From Allolobophora icterica (lineage: Eukaryota; Annelida; Clitellata; Crassiclitellata; Lumbricidae), in contig OY744604.1 of assembly GCA_963556255.1 (NCBI GenBank), positions 78,770,197-78,834,196 on the forward strand: a DNA stretch of 64,000 nucleotides. Reading direction: 5' to 3'. Of this stretch, positions 10,452 through 20,965 are shown in pieces (position 1 is the first letter of the stretch; every line of letters starts with the position of its first letter). The translations under genes were made by a program, and so were the position numbers. The notes beneath the pieces were generated by a model. The model did not search any database. It was not told the origin of the DNA and saw only the letters and a list, made by a program, of their open reading frames with translations.

Positions 10452-10623
10452 TTGTTTACATGGCGCAATTCTGAAACATATGTTTACAAATTCATTGTGC
10501 AAGGATAGATATGGAGAAAAGCAATATAGGCTACACACCTGTCAGTTTAAATACTTTAGCATGTCCGTGCTGTGCACAAGAAGACGACGTTTCATCTAAA
10601 GGGTCAGCAGAATAAATTACAAA
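10452..10623 (+). promoter_or_regulatory. Conserved proximal promoter / 5' UTR of gene A
   Basis: This segment matches the sequence before gene C from 'tggcgc.attctgaaaca', and that before gene B from 'ctgtcagtttaaatacttt'. Shared words: atggagaaa, CTGTCAGTTTAAATACTTT (TATA-like TTTAAATA, about 10539-10557), tgcacaagaag, then the ATG. Conservation stops upstream, so this is the best promoter candidate. The start site is not determinable. Confidence 0.6.
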
Positions 10624-10669
10624 ATGAAAAATCGTTTGTTATTTACATCGCTGTTAACCATTATCTACG
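10624..10669 (+). CDS. Gene A exon 1: signal peptide
   Basis: MKNRLLFTSLLTIIY plus one base (phase 1), donor G|GTAAG. A short basic start and hydrophobic core form a secretory signal peptide. It aligns with exon 1 of genes B and C, which fixes the start codon. Confidence 0.85.
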
Positions 10670-10756
10670 GTAAGAATTGCGCATTAATATGTTTTTGTAG
10701 ATGGGTTCATAATTATGAGTGTTTTAGCTTCTTGTAATTGCTGTTAGTTAGATTGA

Positions 10757-10826
10757 TTTATATAGCGCCACTTGAAGAGAGTCTAAAATCAGTGGCTCTC
10801 TTTGAGATAGCCAAAACGATGTTTAA
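10757..10826. repeat. Ancestral LINE tail in intron 1
   Basis: 'gatttatatagcgccacttgaagag...atcagtggctctc' is also found in intron 1 of gene B (about 32323-32365) and, in part, gene C (about 51790-51815). The insertion therefore predates the gene duplications. Confidence 0.7.
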
Positions 10827-11649
10827 CCCTCGAATGCCCAAGGGGGTCCGACCGGACCCCAGACCCGCTTTTTCACGGATAACTTTAGAACGGCAGCGAA
10901 ATTGTAGAAATGGTTTTAGGACATCCTAAAGCCTTCAATTGGGGTTAGTATTATATATTTTGCGTGATTATACTACCACCCTATAGCCCAAAACCATAGC
11001 ATATATCAAGGACACCCCCAAGATATGCGGCTGATGGTCATACTGGCACATGGTTTACCAGCCCAGAAATAAATTTTTTTACGCACGTTATTGTGAAATA
11101 CCATATATCAGTCGATTGCAAATTGAATTTGGATTATAACAAGCCAAATCCCGTTAAAATATTCCATTCCTGTACCCTACAACCATAGCATATACCAAGG
11201 ACACCCCCAAGCTATGCGGCTGATGGTCATACTGGCATATGGTTTACCAGCCCAGAAATAATTTTTAACGTAAGTTATTGTGAAATACCATATATCAGTC
11301 GAATGCAAATTGAATTTGGATTATAACAAGCCAAATCCCGTTAAAATATTCCAATCCTGTACCCCACAACCAGGCAACAACTACATGTGTACAATTGAAT
11401 ACCTGCGAAAAATCCCGAAATTGCAAAACAATACCTACTAGTATTAAAGTTCAAGTAAAGTTTCACCAGGTGGCGCTATTGTAAAATACCATATATCATT
11501 CGATTGCAAATTGAATTTGGATTATAACAAGCCAAACCCCGTTAAAATATTCCAATCCATTCTCCAGATATCACAATGAAAACATTGGGGTCCGGTCGGA
11601 CCCCCCGTTGGGCATTCGTGTACCAAAAAATAGCTTGGGCACTCGAGGG
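10827..11649. mobile_element. piggyBac-type MITE no. 2
   Basis: Flanked by TTAA (10823-10826 and 11650-11653). Terminal inverted repeats are CCCTCGAATGCCCAAG and CTTGGGCACTCGAGGG. Subterminal palindromes flank both ends: GGGGTCCGACCGGACCCC on the left, GGGGTCCGGTCGGACCCC on the right. Inside are two tandem copies of a ~190-bp unit (about 10988-11375) and a partial third (about 11475-11575). No transposase; 823 bp, non-autonomous. Confidence 0.9.
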
Positions 11650-12254
11650 TTAATATCAGAAGAGAAAAGTCAATCGTTTAACAAAATAAGTGGAAAACTC
11701 ACCAGTGCAAATCACACATCGATCAAACATCTTATGACTCTAGAAAGCTGGTGAGTGAACTATGGGAAGCATATCCACATCGATTTCGAAATTATTTTAA
11801 TACAGACCTGCTATATAACGTCAAGAGAAGTGGCAGGACTCAAACCCAATTGGTAAACGTAGAAGTCAACCTCAAAATGCATTCAAGCACCCTATCAACC
11901 TCTACTTCGAATTCGATTTGTTTCTTGTGATCAGGTTTGCTAGTTCTCGAATATGTCCATATAGGCCCTACCCCTAATATATACAACAATATTCCACGCT
12001 ATCACTTAACCCCCCCCCCCCATCTGCTTCTCTCTATGCTCTGCTTTGTCGCTTGTTTTTCCTCTAGTCGCCTATGCCCCTAATTATAGCTTCTGTTTCC
12101 AAACTTCTTTGTGTCAGAAGCGCCTCTCTTATCGAACGATGGCATATATAGAAATGTTGCGATTAGAAATGAAACATGTTTGTGTGAACAGTTGAATGTC
12201 TTCAGCATCAACATCATAAGTAATGCATTTTCTTGTTTTCCTATGTTTACTCAG

Positions 12255-12578
12255 GTTTCGTTACCTTTGGTCGTTTAATTATAACGCCAGTCAATCTATA
12301 TGGATTCTATTCGGAATATATTTTCTCTACCATGAATTGTTCTTCTTCTCTGGGATCCAGTTCCATAACTTGGTTTCTTATACCAGCGAGCGAAAGTTCC
12401 AACATTACTGTAGCGTCAGGGTCTATTGTTAACCCGGTTTTTACTCAGATGTACAGGATTGAACAACCGACATCAAATGATTGCAACCTGATCCTCCTCA
12501 GATTGAATGAATCGAAAGGTGGAACGTTCACATGCGCAGACAACGATAATTTTGCACGTGCTGAGCTGATAGTTTATA
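12255..12578 (+). CDS. Gene A exon 2: Ig-like domain 1
   Basis: 108 codons, phase 1-1, acceptor tcag|G, donor A|GTGAG. Ig hallmarks: B-strand Cys in MNCSSSL, C-strand Trp in SITWFLIP, and F-strand GGTFTCAD. N-glycosylation sequons are present (NCS, NIT, NES). Confidence 0.88.
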
Positions 12579-12935
12579 GTGAGTATTGAACATTTACGGC
12601 TGAGAAAAACGAGTTTTTTTACTTGTGTAAGCACTGGGAAATTTGACTAGCAGATTACATTACTCCTGAGACAAATTGTAGATTAATTAGTACTTTATAC
12701 AGCCTGTAAACATCTTTTGAAAGACAAAGTAGTCCAGTTGCATTCATCGGTTTATGATAAGCAGTTTTCTATATTTTAAGTTTAAAAAAGTGAAAATATG
12801 TTTATATTAATGATTGGTCAAGATGGGGATGCATTGATGTGGGTTTCAACTACGTGAGTTAATATTTTACAAGAGTAAATTGAAGCATGTTGTAAGTTCC
12901 TCTTTGACCCAGTCGCATTTATGTTTTGGTTGTAG

Positions 12936-13298
12936 ATGACATCCGTCTAAATACTAACGCGTCGGGTACTCTCATCATAGGTGACGTTATTAGATACCTT
13001 TGCCAAGTGGTTTACCTTGGAAATCCATTCTTCCAGACGCTATTCACTCTGGAAAGACTTCCAACTCCATATAGTGATTTTGAATTAATGGACAACACGA
13101 CTTCACCGCAGTTAGAGAAATCCAATTCAACGATCACGGCTACAGTAAATTTCTACCAGATTGCATCATGTCTTTCTTTTCAACAAGTACAATGTTTCGT
13201 AGACTTCGAGCAACCTATAGGCAACTTATTGCCAGATTATGCAACCAACTCTCTTGATAATGGCCCCTCGTATAGTTATATTCCTGTGAAAGTGTTAT
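12936..13298 (+). CDS. Gene A exon 3: Ig-like domain 2 (divergent)
   Basis: 121 codons, phase 1-1. Conserved with paralogs: LIIGDVIRYLCQ...YLGNPFF, then ASCLSF...QC and GNLLP. Two Cys frame a segment (LPTPYSDFELMDNTTS...) that differs strongly among the three genes. Assigned Ig-like because of the exon unit and Cys pattern; weaker than domains 1 and 3. Confidence 0.82.
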
Positions 13299-13426
13299 GT
13301 GAGTACTCTGTAAACATTTCGATCTATGATAATTCAACTTAGACCTGATATAGTAACTCCTACCAGGATTAACCGACGTCAACTGTCTGATCCAAACTAT
13401 CAGGTTACAAACTCGGAATCCCACAT

Positions 13427-14047
13427 GATTTCACATTACCCCCGGGTAGCCTGAACGCGATTTCAGATTGCCCCCGGTAACCTGAACGCGATTTCAAGTT
13501 ATTCCTGCGCTCTTCACATTACCCCTATCTGATTAAGCTAAAATGATAAATTCTTATGCTTACAAATTCATAATACGTTTATTGAATAAAACAAGTGAAA
13601 CATAAAACATTGAAAAAACTAACTATTCCACTGAGCTGTTTCGAACGACGGCAGGTTTAAAATAAGATAAAACGCTAACTAGGCTATATACGACCGAGCT
13701 ATTTCGAACGCCTGAGAATATTAATTAACGTTTCCCACGGCTGATGCAATGATTGCAATCATTGACTGCACCGCTACTAAACCCAAGCAGCCAGTAAGAT
13801 AACTACGATATATTCGTGTCAGTTGCTCCATTTCATGAGTTTTATGTAGTTTGAACTTTTCGTACATCGTGCTATATAGGAGGATAATGAGACTTAAGTG
13901 AAATATTGGCAATTATTATTATATAAGATAATCGAAAAATCGGCCTCATTAATTTGAGGGGGTAATCTGAAATCGTTGGGAGTAATCTCAACGCGATTTC
14001 AAATTACCGTGGGGGGTGTAATGTGAAGTGGGGTTATCTGAAATCGC
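13427..14047. mobile_element. Putative inverted-repeat element in intron 3
   Basis: The left end gatttcacattacccc...gaacgcgatttcagatt and the right end (reverse complement gcgatttcagataacccc..cacattac) carry repeated GATTTCA and ACATTACCCC words in opposite orientation. No clean target duplication was found, so the class is open and the edges approximate. Confidence 0.5.
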
Positions 14048-15337
14048 TATACCGGGCTCCATTGCCATTCGACCTTCAGCCTTTCTGATCCTAAGATATG
14101 TCTACCTGGATACGGACTTGATCTAACCTTACGATTTCGTTTTTACTGAGTGCCTGTGGATAAGCTGCTTTCCCGCGACTTAGCTTGCCGTTGACGTTGC
14201 TGAAATTTCAAGAATAGGCAAATGAAAGCGATTATTTGCGCTTTTGCTCAAGTAGGTTTCATGTCATTTTGAATTTGACATCTTCATGTTCTGGCGTTGA
14301 CTGCGTCATTCGGTAAGATACTTGTGTTATAACACGTTGTTGCTCTTAGAGTATTTTATTTTTCTTTGACTTGCTAATTATTTGGCTACTCCAATCAGTA
14401 GTTTTGATGTTGATAGTTATTTGGCTATTACCCTCAACATGGCCATTTGTACAGAAGTTCAGATGGTGAATATAGTGAAATGTGGACGAGATGATTATAA
14501 TGTGTGTTGAACTGCCTTAATTTGTTTTAACTTGTACGAAAGCTGTACTGCACTTAACAAAGGCATAGCTCAGCCTGTTATAAAAAAAGATAACGCTGGA
14601 TACATATAGGATGGCACAGGACATAGGCTATTTAAGGAAGAATTGAGACATGAAGGACGGACAGTGGATTGAAGAGTGGTTGTTGCAAAGATTTCTGATT
14701 ACCAGGTGGAAGTTAAAGAAAAGAGGCGCACGAAAGATTTTTAAATCGGAGGATGTTGGGGAAAAGAGAAAGAACTCGGTTAACTGACCTATCAGACGGG
14801 CAACCACCGGAGGGCCAGCAATTAATTAAAACGTTTTTACGGGTTTACCACGCGGTCAATGCGAAAGTAAATCATGGACTCATGAAGTTATTTAAGGTCG
14901 TTTTAAATATGTCTTAGGCTACCTAAATTACTGATACACAGAATTAACACACAAAATAATTACGTCTCGCTAGTTCCGGATGATCTAACACGCACAAGGG
15001 AGAGGTGAACAAAATTATCCTAAGAGAACTTTCGCAACGCTCGCCATCAAGATCCTGAAGAAGATTTTCGTTGTTGTCAGACCCTTTGATGGATGATAGA
15101 CAAGTGCAGCAATCTCTTTCTTCTAGTACAGTGATCACTGAGCATACTATTGGCGTTCTTCAATAACCAGTCTGTAACGTTTCCCAAGGGCTTTTGCAAT
15201 CACATTTCATTAGGCGGATTCAAAACTCAGAGCTGTAGTTTGGAAAAAGTCATAGGAACTCATAAAAGCTACCTTTAGGTATTTTGATTTGAAATTTAAT
15301 TAGTTTCATGTCAATCCGCCTGTTTTTGTTTTATCAG

Positions 15338-15586
15338 GTGTTCCATACATCACTGGTGCTATTTCTGGAGCCGTACTTTACATTGGAGCAACGCTGACAT
15401 GTCAGTTAACATCCAAACTTCCGGTCAACTACTCGTGGACCGATTTGACCTACGGAAACTCGAGCATGGGATCCCAGTTGACTGTTTGGCATGGTGGTTC
15501 ATATAATTGCACGGCTTCATTCGACATAAGCGGAAAATGGCAATCGGTATCGACGACTGTTTATAACCTACTTGTCCAACAGGGGA
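15338..15586 (+). CDS. Gene A exon 4: Ig-like domain 3
   Basis: 83 codons, phase 1-1, acceptor tcag|G, donor A|GTAAG. GATLTCQLTSKLPVNYSWTD and WHGGSYNCTASF give the Ig Cys, Trp and Y-x-C pattern. Well conserved in all three genes. Confidence 0.88.
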
Positions 15587-15901
15587 GTAAGTTGCTTCAT
15601 TGGAAATCTGATGTGGTCCACTATTATTGTTTCTAAAAACTGTAGGTGCATTACATTGTCAAAAGACAGTGTGGTTGGATTCAGTAACTAGATACTAACC
15701 ATACTTCTCAGTTCAAATTTTCAGTGTCATTTTTGCCGCTTAAAAGCACTTGTTCTTAGGTCAAGATACAGATCCTTTCTTCAAATGGATTTGAAGCCAA
15801 CCACGTGAGCATGTTCTTTTAAGTTTATGTACCAGATTCTGACTCGTTTAATTTTATTCAGCACATTTTTGTGCTTTTATTTTGTGCATCCTTTCTCTTG
15901 T

Positions 15902-16230
15902 CTGTAAGACACACAAAGTATGCATATATGTTAGTATGCATGTACGTATATATATATATGCATGTATGCATGACATTGCATGTGTGTATGCATGCACGTA
16001 CGTTTGTAGTTTGTATGCATACATGCATGTATGTATGTATGGATACATGCACGCATGTGCGTATATATGTATGTATTTATGTATGTACGTATGTATGTAT
16101 GTATGTATGTATGTATGTATGTATGTATGTATGTATGTATGTATGTATGTATGTATGTATGTATGTATGTATGTATGTATGTATGTATGTATGTATGTAT
16201 GTATGTATGTATGTATATATGTATGTGTAT
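15902..16230. repeat. GTAT/GTATGC microsatellite in intron 4
   Basis: Mixed tgcatgtatg words, followed by about 130 bp of almost pure (GTAT)n at 16080-16215. The Met-Tyr-Val-Cys reading frames here are repeat artefacts. Confidence 0.9.
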
Positions 16231-17044
16231 TTATTGTTACACACTTACTCTCATGGCTATGGTTGTATTTAGATATGAGTGTAGATGTTACGCTTGACCA
16301 GTTCCGTATAAGGAGTGATGCAAGATCGGTTGCTATATAAGCGTGGTCTTTAAGGGAGCGTCGAGAGTGGCATTTGTCTTCCGATATGCACGGATCTTTC
16401 GGGTAGTTAAGCGACCTGCCAATTCTCCTTTTGTAAGTAGAATTTTCTCGAGGAACGGCATCAGGTAGCCTCCTATTTCATCACGCTCATTGTTTCGTGT
16501 TCCACTGAGGCCGACTGCGCTGCTATAATCCCTGAGGCGTATGTTAAGTGAAAACTTCAACGGAGGAAGAAGAGTTTATTGTTTCCGCTACGGCTTTTGT
16601 ATCGAACTCTTCGACTATGAAAGACGTTGTCTGCATGTCTTTCGACTGTAATGCACGGTTGGTTGAACACCTCGAAAGGCAGACTGTTGTACATTATACT
16701 CTGTTTGTACATAAGCCTTTTAAAAACATACTCTTGCATCTAGTCAATTACTCAATTTAAAGGGAACCATATAACAGCATGTATGTATTATCATAGTACT
16801 TGGTATAGCTCGATTTGAGCGAATCTCACGCCTTAATATTGAACGCTACAATAGACAACACCATTGAAAGCTACCTCTGCTATTGTCACTGAAGAAACGA
16901 CGTTAACAAGATTTTAAATCCCATATTAAAAAGATAAGGTGATTAGAAGTTTAAAATGTTCAGTAATTGTAAATGACACTATTATGAGGTATTTCGCGAT
17001 TCTTCCAAAATTGGTATTTATAGTATTTATCAATTATGAAACAG

Positions 17045-17195
17045 ATCTATCTTCTACGGCTAAACCATTGTTCGGACCAATCGCTGGAGGAACTAAAATC
17101 ACACTAACACTTGAGAACTGGTCAAAAGAAACTGCAAACATTTCTGCCGTGTACCTCGGTGTATTTCTGAAAACAACGTCTTTACAAAGTGGCAG
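17045..17195 (+). CDS. Gene A exon 5: start of first IPT/TIG domain
   Basis: Acceptor acag|A, donor CAG|GTTAG; 151 nt, phase 1 to 2, same length in B and C. KPLFGPIAGGTKITLTLENW has the P..GP..GGT.(V/I)T opening of plexin/MET-type IPT domains. The donor is non-consensus, but the next exon joins in frame in all paralogs. Confidence 0.8.
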
Positions 17196-18140
17196 GTTAG
17201 AGGAAAGAACTATTAGCTTACGAGTGCAGTCCATTAGCCAGCCAGATAGTCATGGTTTGAAGTGTTAGGGACTTCATTTTTTGTAGCTCCGGCATTAGAG
17301 GGCGGTTGGCCAGTCCTATTACTCGGCCCTGATCTTTCCACGGTGCAGGTCCGTCTATTCACCAGAGCTAAGGGGCGCAGGTAGAGTCGAAATTTAGAAA
17401 TAAATTTCTTTACCTGGGCCTTTGAACAATAGAGTAAAGACAGTCTAACTAGAGTCGAGTGATCTAAACAAATAATGAAATATCCGTCAGCCTGCATCAA
17501 ACATGACATTGTAACCGATACTTACGGTCAGGTGATGGTCAACCGCTGTTTTGCGTCTCTACGAAAATTAATCTGAGGTATATATACAAATTTGATATTA
17601 GGCCTACAATTGCAAAATAGTTACATCGGTCTGTAAGAATAGACGCTACACTTTACGACACCGAATTTCTTTAGATATCTTCATCTGGCTGTTCAGACGG
17701 ATACGAACTAATGGCTCGTTCGCTAGAAAAATGCATTGTGCATAAATTTTTTACGAGTAATTTGTTTCTGTTCGCTGCCTTCGAACTACGTTCAATTTCT
17801 TATTCCAGCCCATTCCATTGCAATTTTGAAGTTAGATCTAATGTGAGTTGATTCTTTGGTGTTGAACTCTTATTGCAGAGCTGGACTTTAAGCAAAGTCC
17901 CTATATGTGCCATGGTTAAGAAATACATAAGTACTTCGATCAATTCCCTTTGTCGTTAATCAGGCCGAAGGTAAATCCATGATTGATTAGGCAGCCAAAG
18001 TCTAACGCCCACTGTAGACTTAATATTAGCTCATCGTGACGACTGACAATTAACTGCTTGACAAACGATCATTAATTTAATATCCTATATCTTTCGTTGT
18101 TCAAGTTTCTCTACCGTCGATTTTGCAAATACAATTTCAG

Positions 18141-18317
18141 ATTAAGCAATAGTATGGTGGTGACAACTCCCCAAGCAACAGCAGCGCTAATTGGACAACC
18201 GTTGCCGATAACAATTGAATTCACACCAGGACCATACAACTTAAGTACCAGTTTGTCTTTCACTTATCAAGACAACCCAAACATAACTGATATCAGACCA
18301 TCAACATTTGTGTTCAC
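18141..18317 (+). CDS. Gene A exon 6: TIG domain continuation
   Basis: 177 nt, phase 2-2. Encodes VVTTPQATAALIGQPLPITI and FTYQDNPNITDIRPSTFVFT. The F.Y..NP.I..I.P segment is the linker strand that begins the next TIG domain in plexins. Confidence 0.85.
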
Positions 18318-18553
18318 GTAAGTTGTACCGAGTGTCCTTACAAGTAACTAATTACTTAATTTAAAAAATCAACAAGTCCGTGTTTCTCTAAAACTATTGC
18401 ATGTTTGAACCGCATCTAAAACTATAGTATGCCCATTTTTAATACTTCAGGCACTCTTAAATCATGCTAGTTTTTTTAAGATTTAAAGTTTTACCCTTCG
18501 TGTTGGACTACTATGGTTATGGTGGAATGTGCATGTTTAATTTTAATTCGTAG

Positions 18554-18677
18554 GGGTGGAACTATTGTGAATGCAACAGGGAGTCAGCTGTCATCTGTTG
18601 CTAATCCACTCATTCAAGTCACGCTTGTCGTTGAAAGAGGAATCGAAAGAAATACCACATCGGAAAAATCGTTCGAG
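18554..18677 (+). CDS. Gene A exon 7: second TIG domain core
   Basis: 124 nt, phase 2-0. Encodes TGGTIVNATGSQLSSVANPL followed by IQVTLVVERG, matching the plexin TIG pattern GGT.(I/V).G..L..V.NP.I.V. Confidence 0.87.
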
Positions 18678-19243
18678 GTAGGAAATAAAGTTACATATTA
18701 AATACAAATTAAATCTTAATCCGAAGGACATTATTCTATGGGTCATAGTAGATCTTACAGATTGAGTGAATAGTATGAATAGTAAGAACAGTTGCTGTTG
18801 TAATACAAGATGGACAATTTAAATCTCCTATTAAATGTTTATATCTACACTGTGTATGTACGTACGTACATACATGCACGAAGGAGTGCATGCATGCGTG
18901 CATACATGCATGCCACATGTATTTATGTAATAATTATATAAACAAATCTGACTTAAGTTAAAGTTGGCTGATTATATTTTTGCTGACCAGTATCAAATAA
19001 AAAGTACTTGTGAACTAGGGTCACCCATTGGAAAAGCTTTTCCGCCACAGGTGAGCGTAAGCGCAAATGTACATGTATTTGATGGGATTCGTAAAAACTT
19101 GATTTACCGGAAGATACTGGAGTGTTTATCATTAGCACTACGCCTTAATTTCTACAGGATTTTCTGAATTTGTAGCCTGCATTCTTATCATATAGCCTAA
19201 TAAGTCACTCTTGTCTTAATTCTCGTACTTAGTTTGCTTGTAG

Positions 19244-19633
19244 CCTTGCGAAGTCAAAGCTGAAGATGGTAGTCAGATGGCCTGTCGAATGCCATCAGTG
19301 AACATACCTGACGATTTTCTGTAAGTCTTAGACTCGAAATACAATAACAGAAGTAGGCGTGACACAAGTTCAATGAACCATCTAAAAGCAGAAAATCCAT
19401 TTCTACTGTCGAGGAGTAAAAGATATGTAAACGGTCTGTCCTTGACTGGACCAAATGGAGTTGATCGACTTGTCATCTATCTTGGATTCATCCTTGATGG
19501 ATATCAGAAGTATAACAACATCAACGACGTTCTACCTAATACTCAAATTCTATACTTTTCTCCTCCGGAAATCAGCTTAACTAAAGATATTATGGACTTT
19601 GACCCAAACAAGGATGAGTCTATTTCAATCAAG
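19244..19633 (+). pseudogene. Gene A exon 8 with in-frame stop
   Basis: 390 nt, phase 0-0, same length as B and C. Opens PCEVKAEDGSQMACRMPSV (TIG Cys pattern). Codon 27 is TAA (19322-19324), where C has CTTCAAGTC and B has CTCCAAGTC against CTGTAAGTC here. Downstream the frame stays open and keeps RSRR (19349-19360) and RSKR (19412-19423) basic sites. The change also creates a perfect GTAAGT donor (see findings). Confidence 0.82.
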
Positions 19634-20016
19634 GTAGGCCTCGACTTACATTTGCTAATACGCTGCAAAGATTATTATCAGAATGTGTTTAACAATAGCA
19701 AATATTATATTTTATGTGTTCGCAGATCGGGAGCATTTCTGAGGTATTATATCTTCGTTTATTCATAAATTCTCACTGACAGAACGCAATGAGGTACAAT
19801 TCACTTGGGTACTGATTATATGCCAATTATGACGTTTTTTAAAACGTCATGCAAGTCAAAATGATTACTATCAGTAACTGTAAGGGTATTGCTTCTATGA
19901 CTTAAATATACTGCAACGACATGCAACTTAAACAGATTTTCATACGTTTCGATGAGTGGCTAAACTGAAATGCATCTGTATATTATATTAACTTGTAATT
20001 GCATAAAGGTGTCTGA

Positions 20017-20320
20017 CAGGGGCGGATCCAGAAGGTCTATCAGAGGGGGGGGGCCAAAAAATTATACATACCAACCATCTTCTGGTGGGAGAGGAATCAG
20101 TTTACGTACCGACCACCGACAAATTTTTTTATTCATCTCCCAAAAAAGTTGATGACCTTTTTTTAGTCATTAACCTTTTTAATGTCTTCAGTCTACGCCT
20201 ACGGGGCGGGGGTAACGCCTGTGTAAACATCATAAAACGCCCATAAAACGCCTGTTTAAATAAATAAAAATTTCAAAAGGGGGCCATGGCCGGATTGGCC
20301 CTCCCCTGGATCCGCCCCTG
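20017..20320. mobile_element. hAT-type MITE in intron 8
   Basis: TIRs CAGGGGCGGATCCAG / CTGGATCCGCCCCTG, flanked by the exact 8-bp duplication GTGTCTGA (20009-20016 and 20321-20328). 304 bp, no coding sequence; an 8-bp TSD and CAGGG ends fit hAT. Confidence 0.92.
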
Positions 20321-20536
20321 GTGTCTGATCAAATGATCGTAACTATTATATCGCAGTTAAATTAGTGCATAAAAGCACTGTGCATGCGTCAATCTAAAGT
20401 CGCTTCATGTGAAACCAGAGTTAAAATCGGTGCATTCATAGCAGAAACAAAAGTTGTGTTTTCTAAACATGTAACGGGTTCAGTTTGCTAATAATAGGTT
20501 CATTTTATAAACAGCCACATTCAATTTATCTTCAAG

Positions 20537-20586
20537 GGTACGCATATGACACGAGGGTGTCGTATGACTGACTATGTGAAATTTAC
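20537..20586 (+). pseudogene. Gene A exon 9, truncated by deletion
   Basis: Only 50 nt remain of a 174-nt exon. The start GTHMTRGCRMTDYV and the end ATTTAC|GTATG are kept, but the middle (IG...C..L...L.C.PP strand) is missing. The loss of 124 nt shifts the frame, and splicing to exon 10 would reach TAG after three codons. Confidence 0.8.
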
Positions 20587-20965
20587 GTATGTGAAATTCT
20601 GCATTATATTGGTTCACATTTTTAAGTTATGTCATGTCATAACCTCTGAAGATCATTTCTTCCTGTTTAAACTTCTGCTGCACCAACATGTACTTGGTGA
20701 ATTGGTGATGAATATCATATAAAGAAAGTGGTGTAGAGGTTACCACCTTGATATCTCACTGCATTGACCAACATAATGACCCTTGAATGACGCCGATCAT
20801 GGTTGAAATTGTCCTTTTTAAAACCTTATTTTGGTTAAATGCCAATTATGTTGTACCAGCGTTAGGGCTGAATAATCAGTTTATCGGATACAAACAACTT
20901 AGCAGTCCAGAGAAACATATAAAGTAATTTATACGGTTTAATTTAGGTTTATTCTTTAGTTGTAG

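Noticed and set aside
15854..16340. Reading frames rich in MYVC/HTYM repeats
   Set aside because: Translation of the (GTAT)n microsatellite in intron 4 of gene A; no conserved protein.
19322..19324. Treating the gene A stop as removed by a true 30-nt intron
   Set aside because: Too short for known animal spliceosomal introns and has no pyrimidine tract; kept only as a question in the findings.
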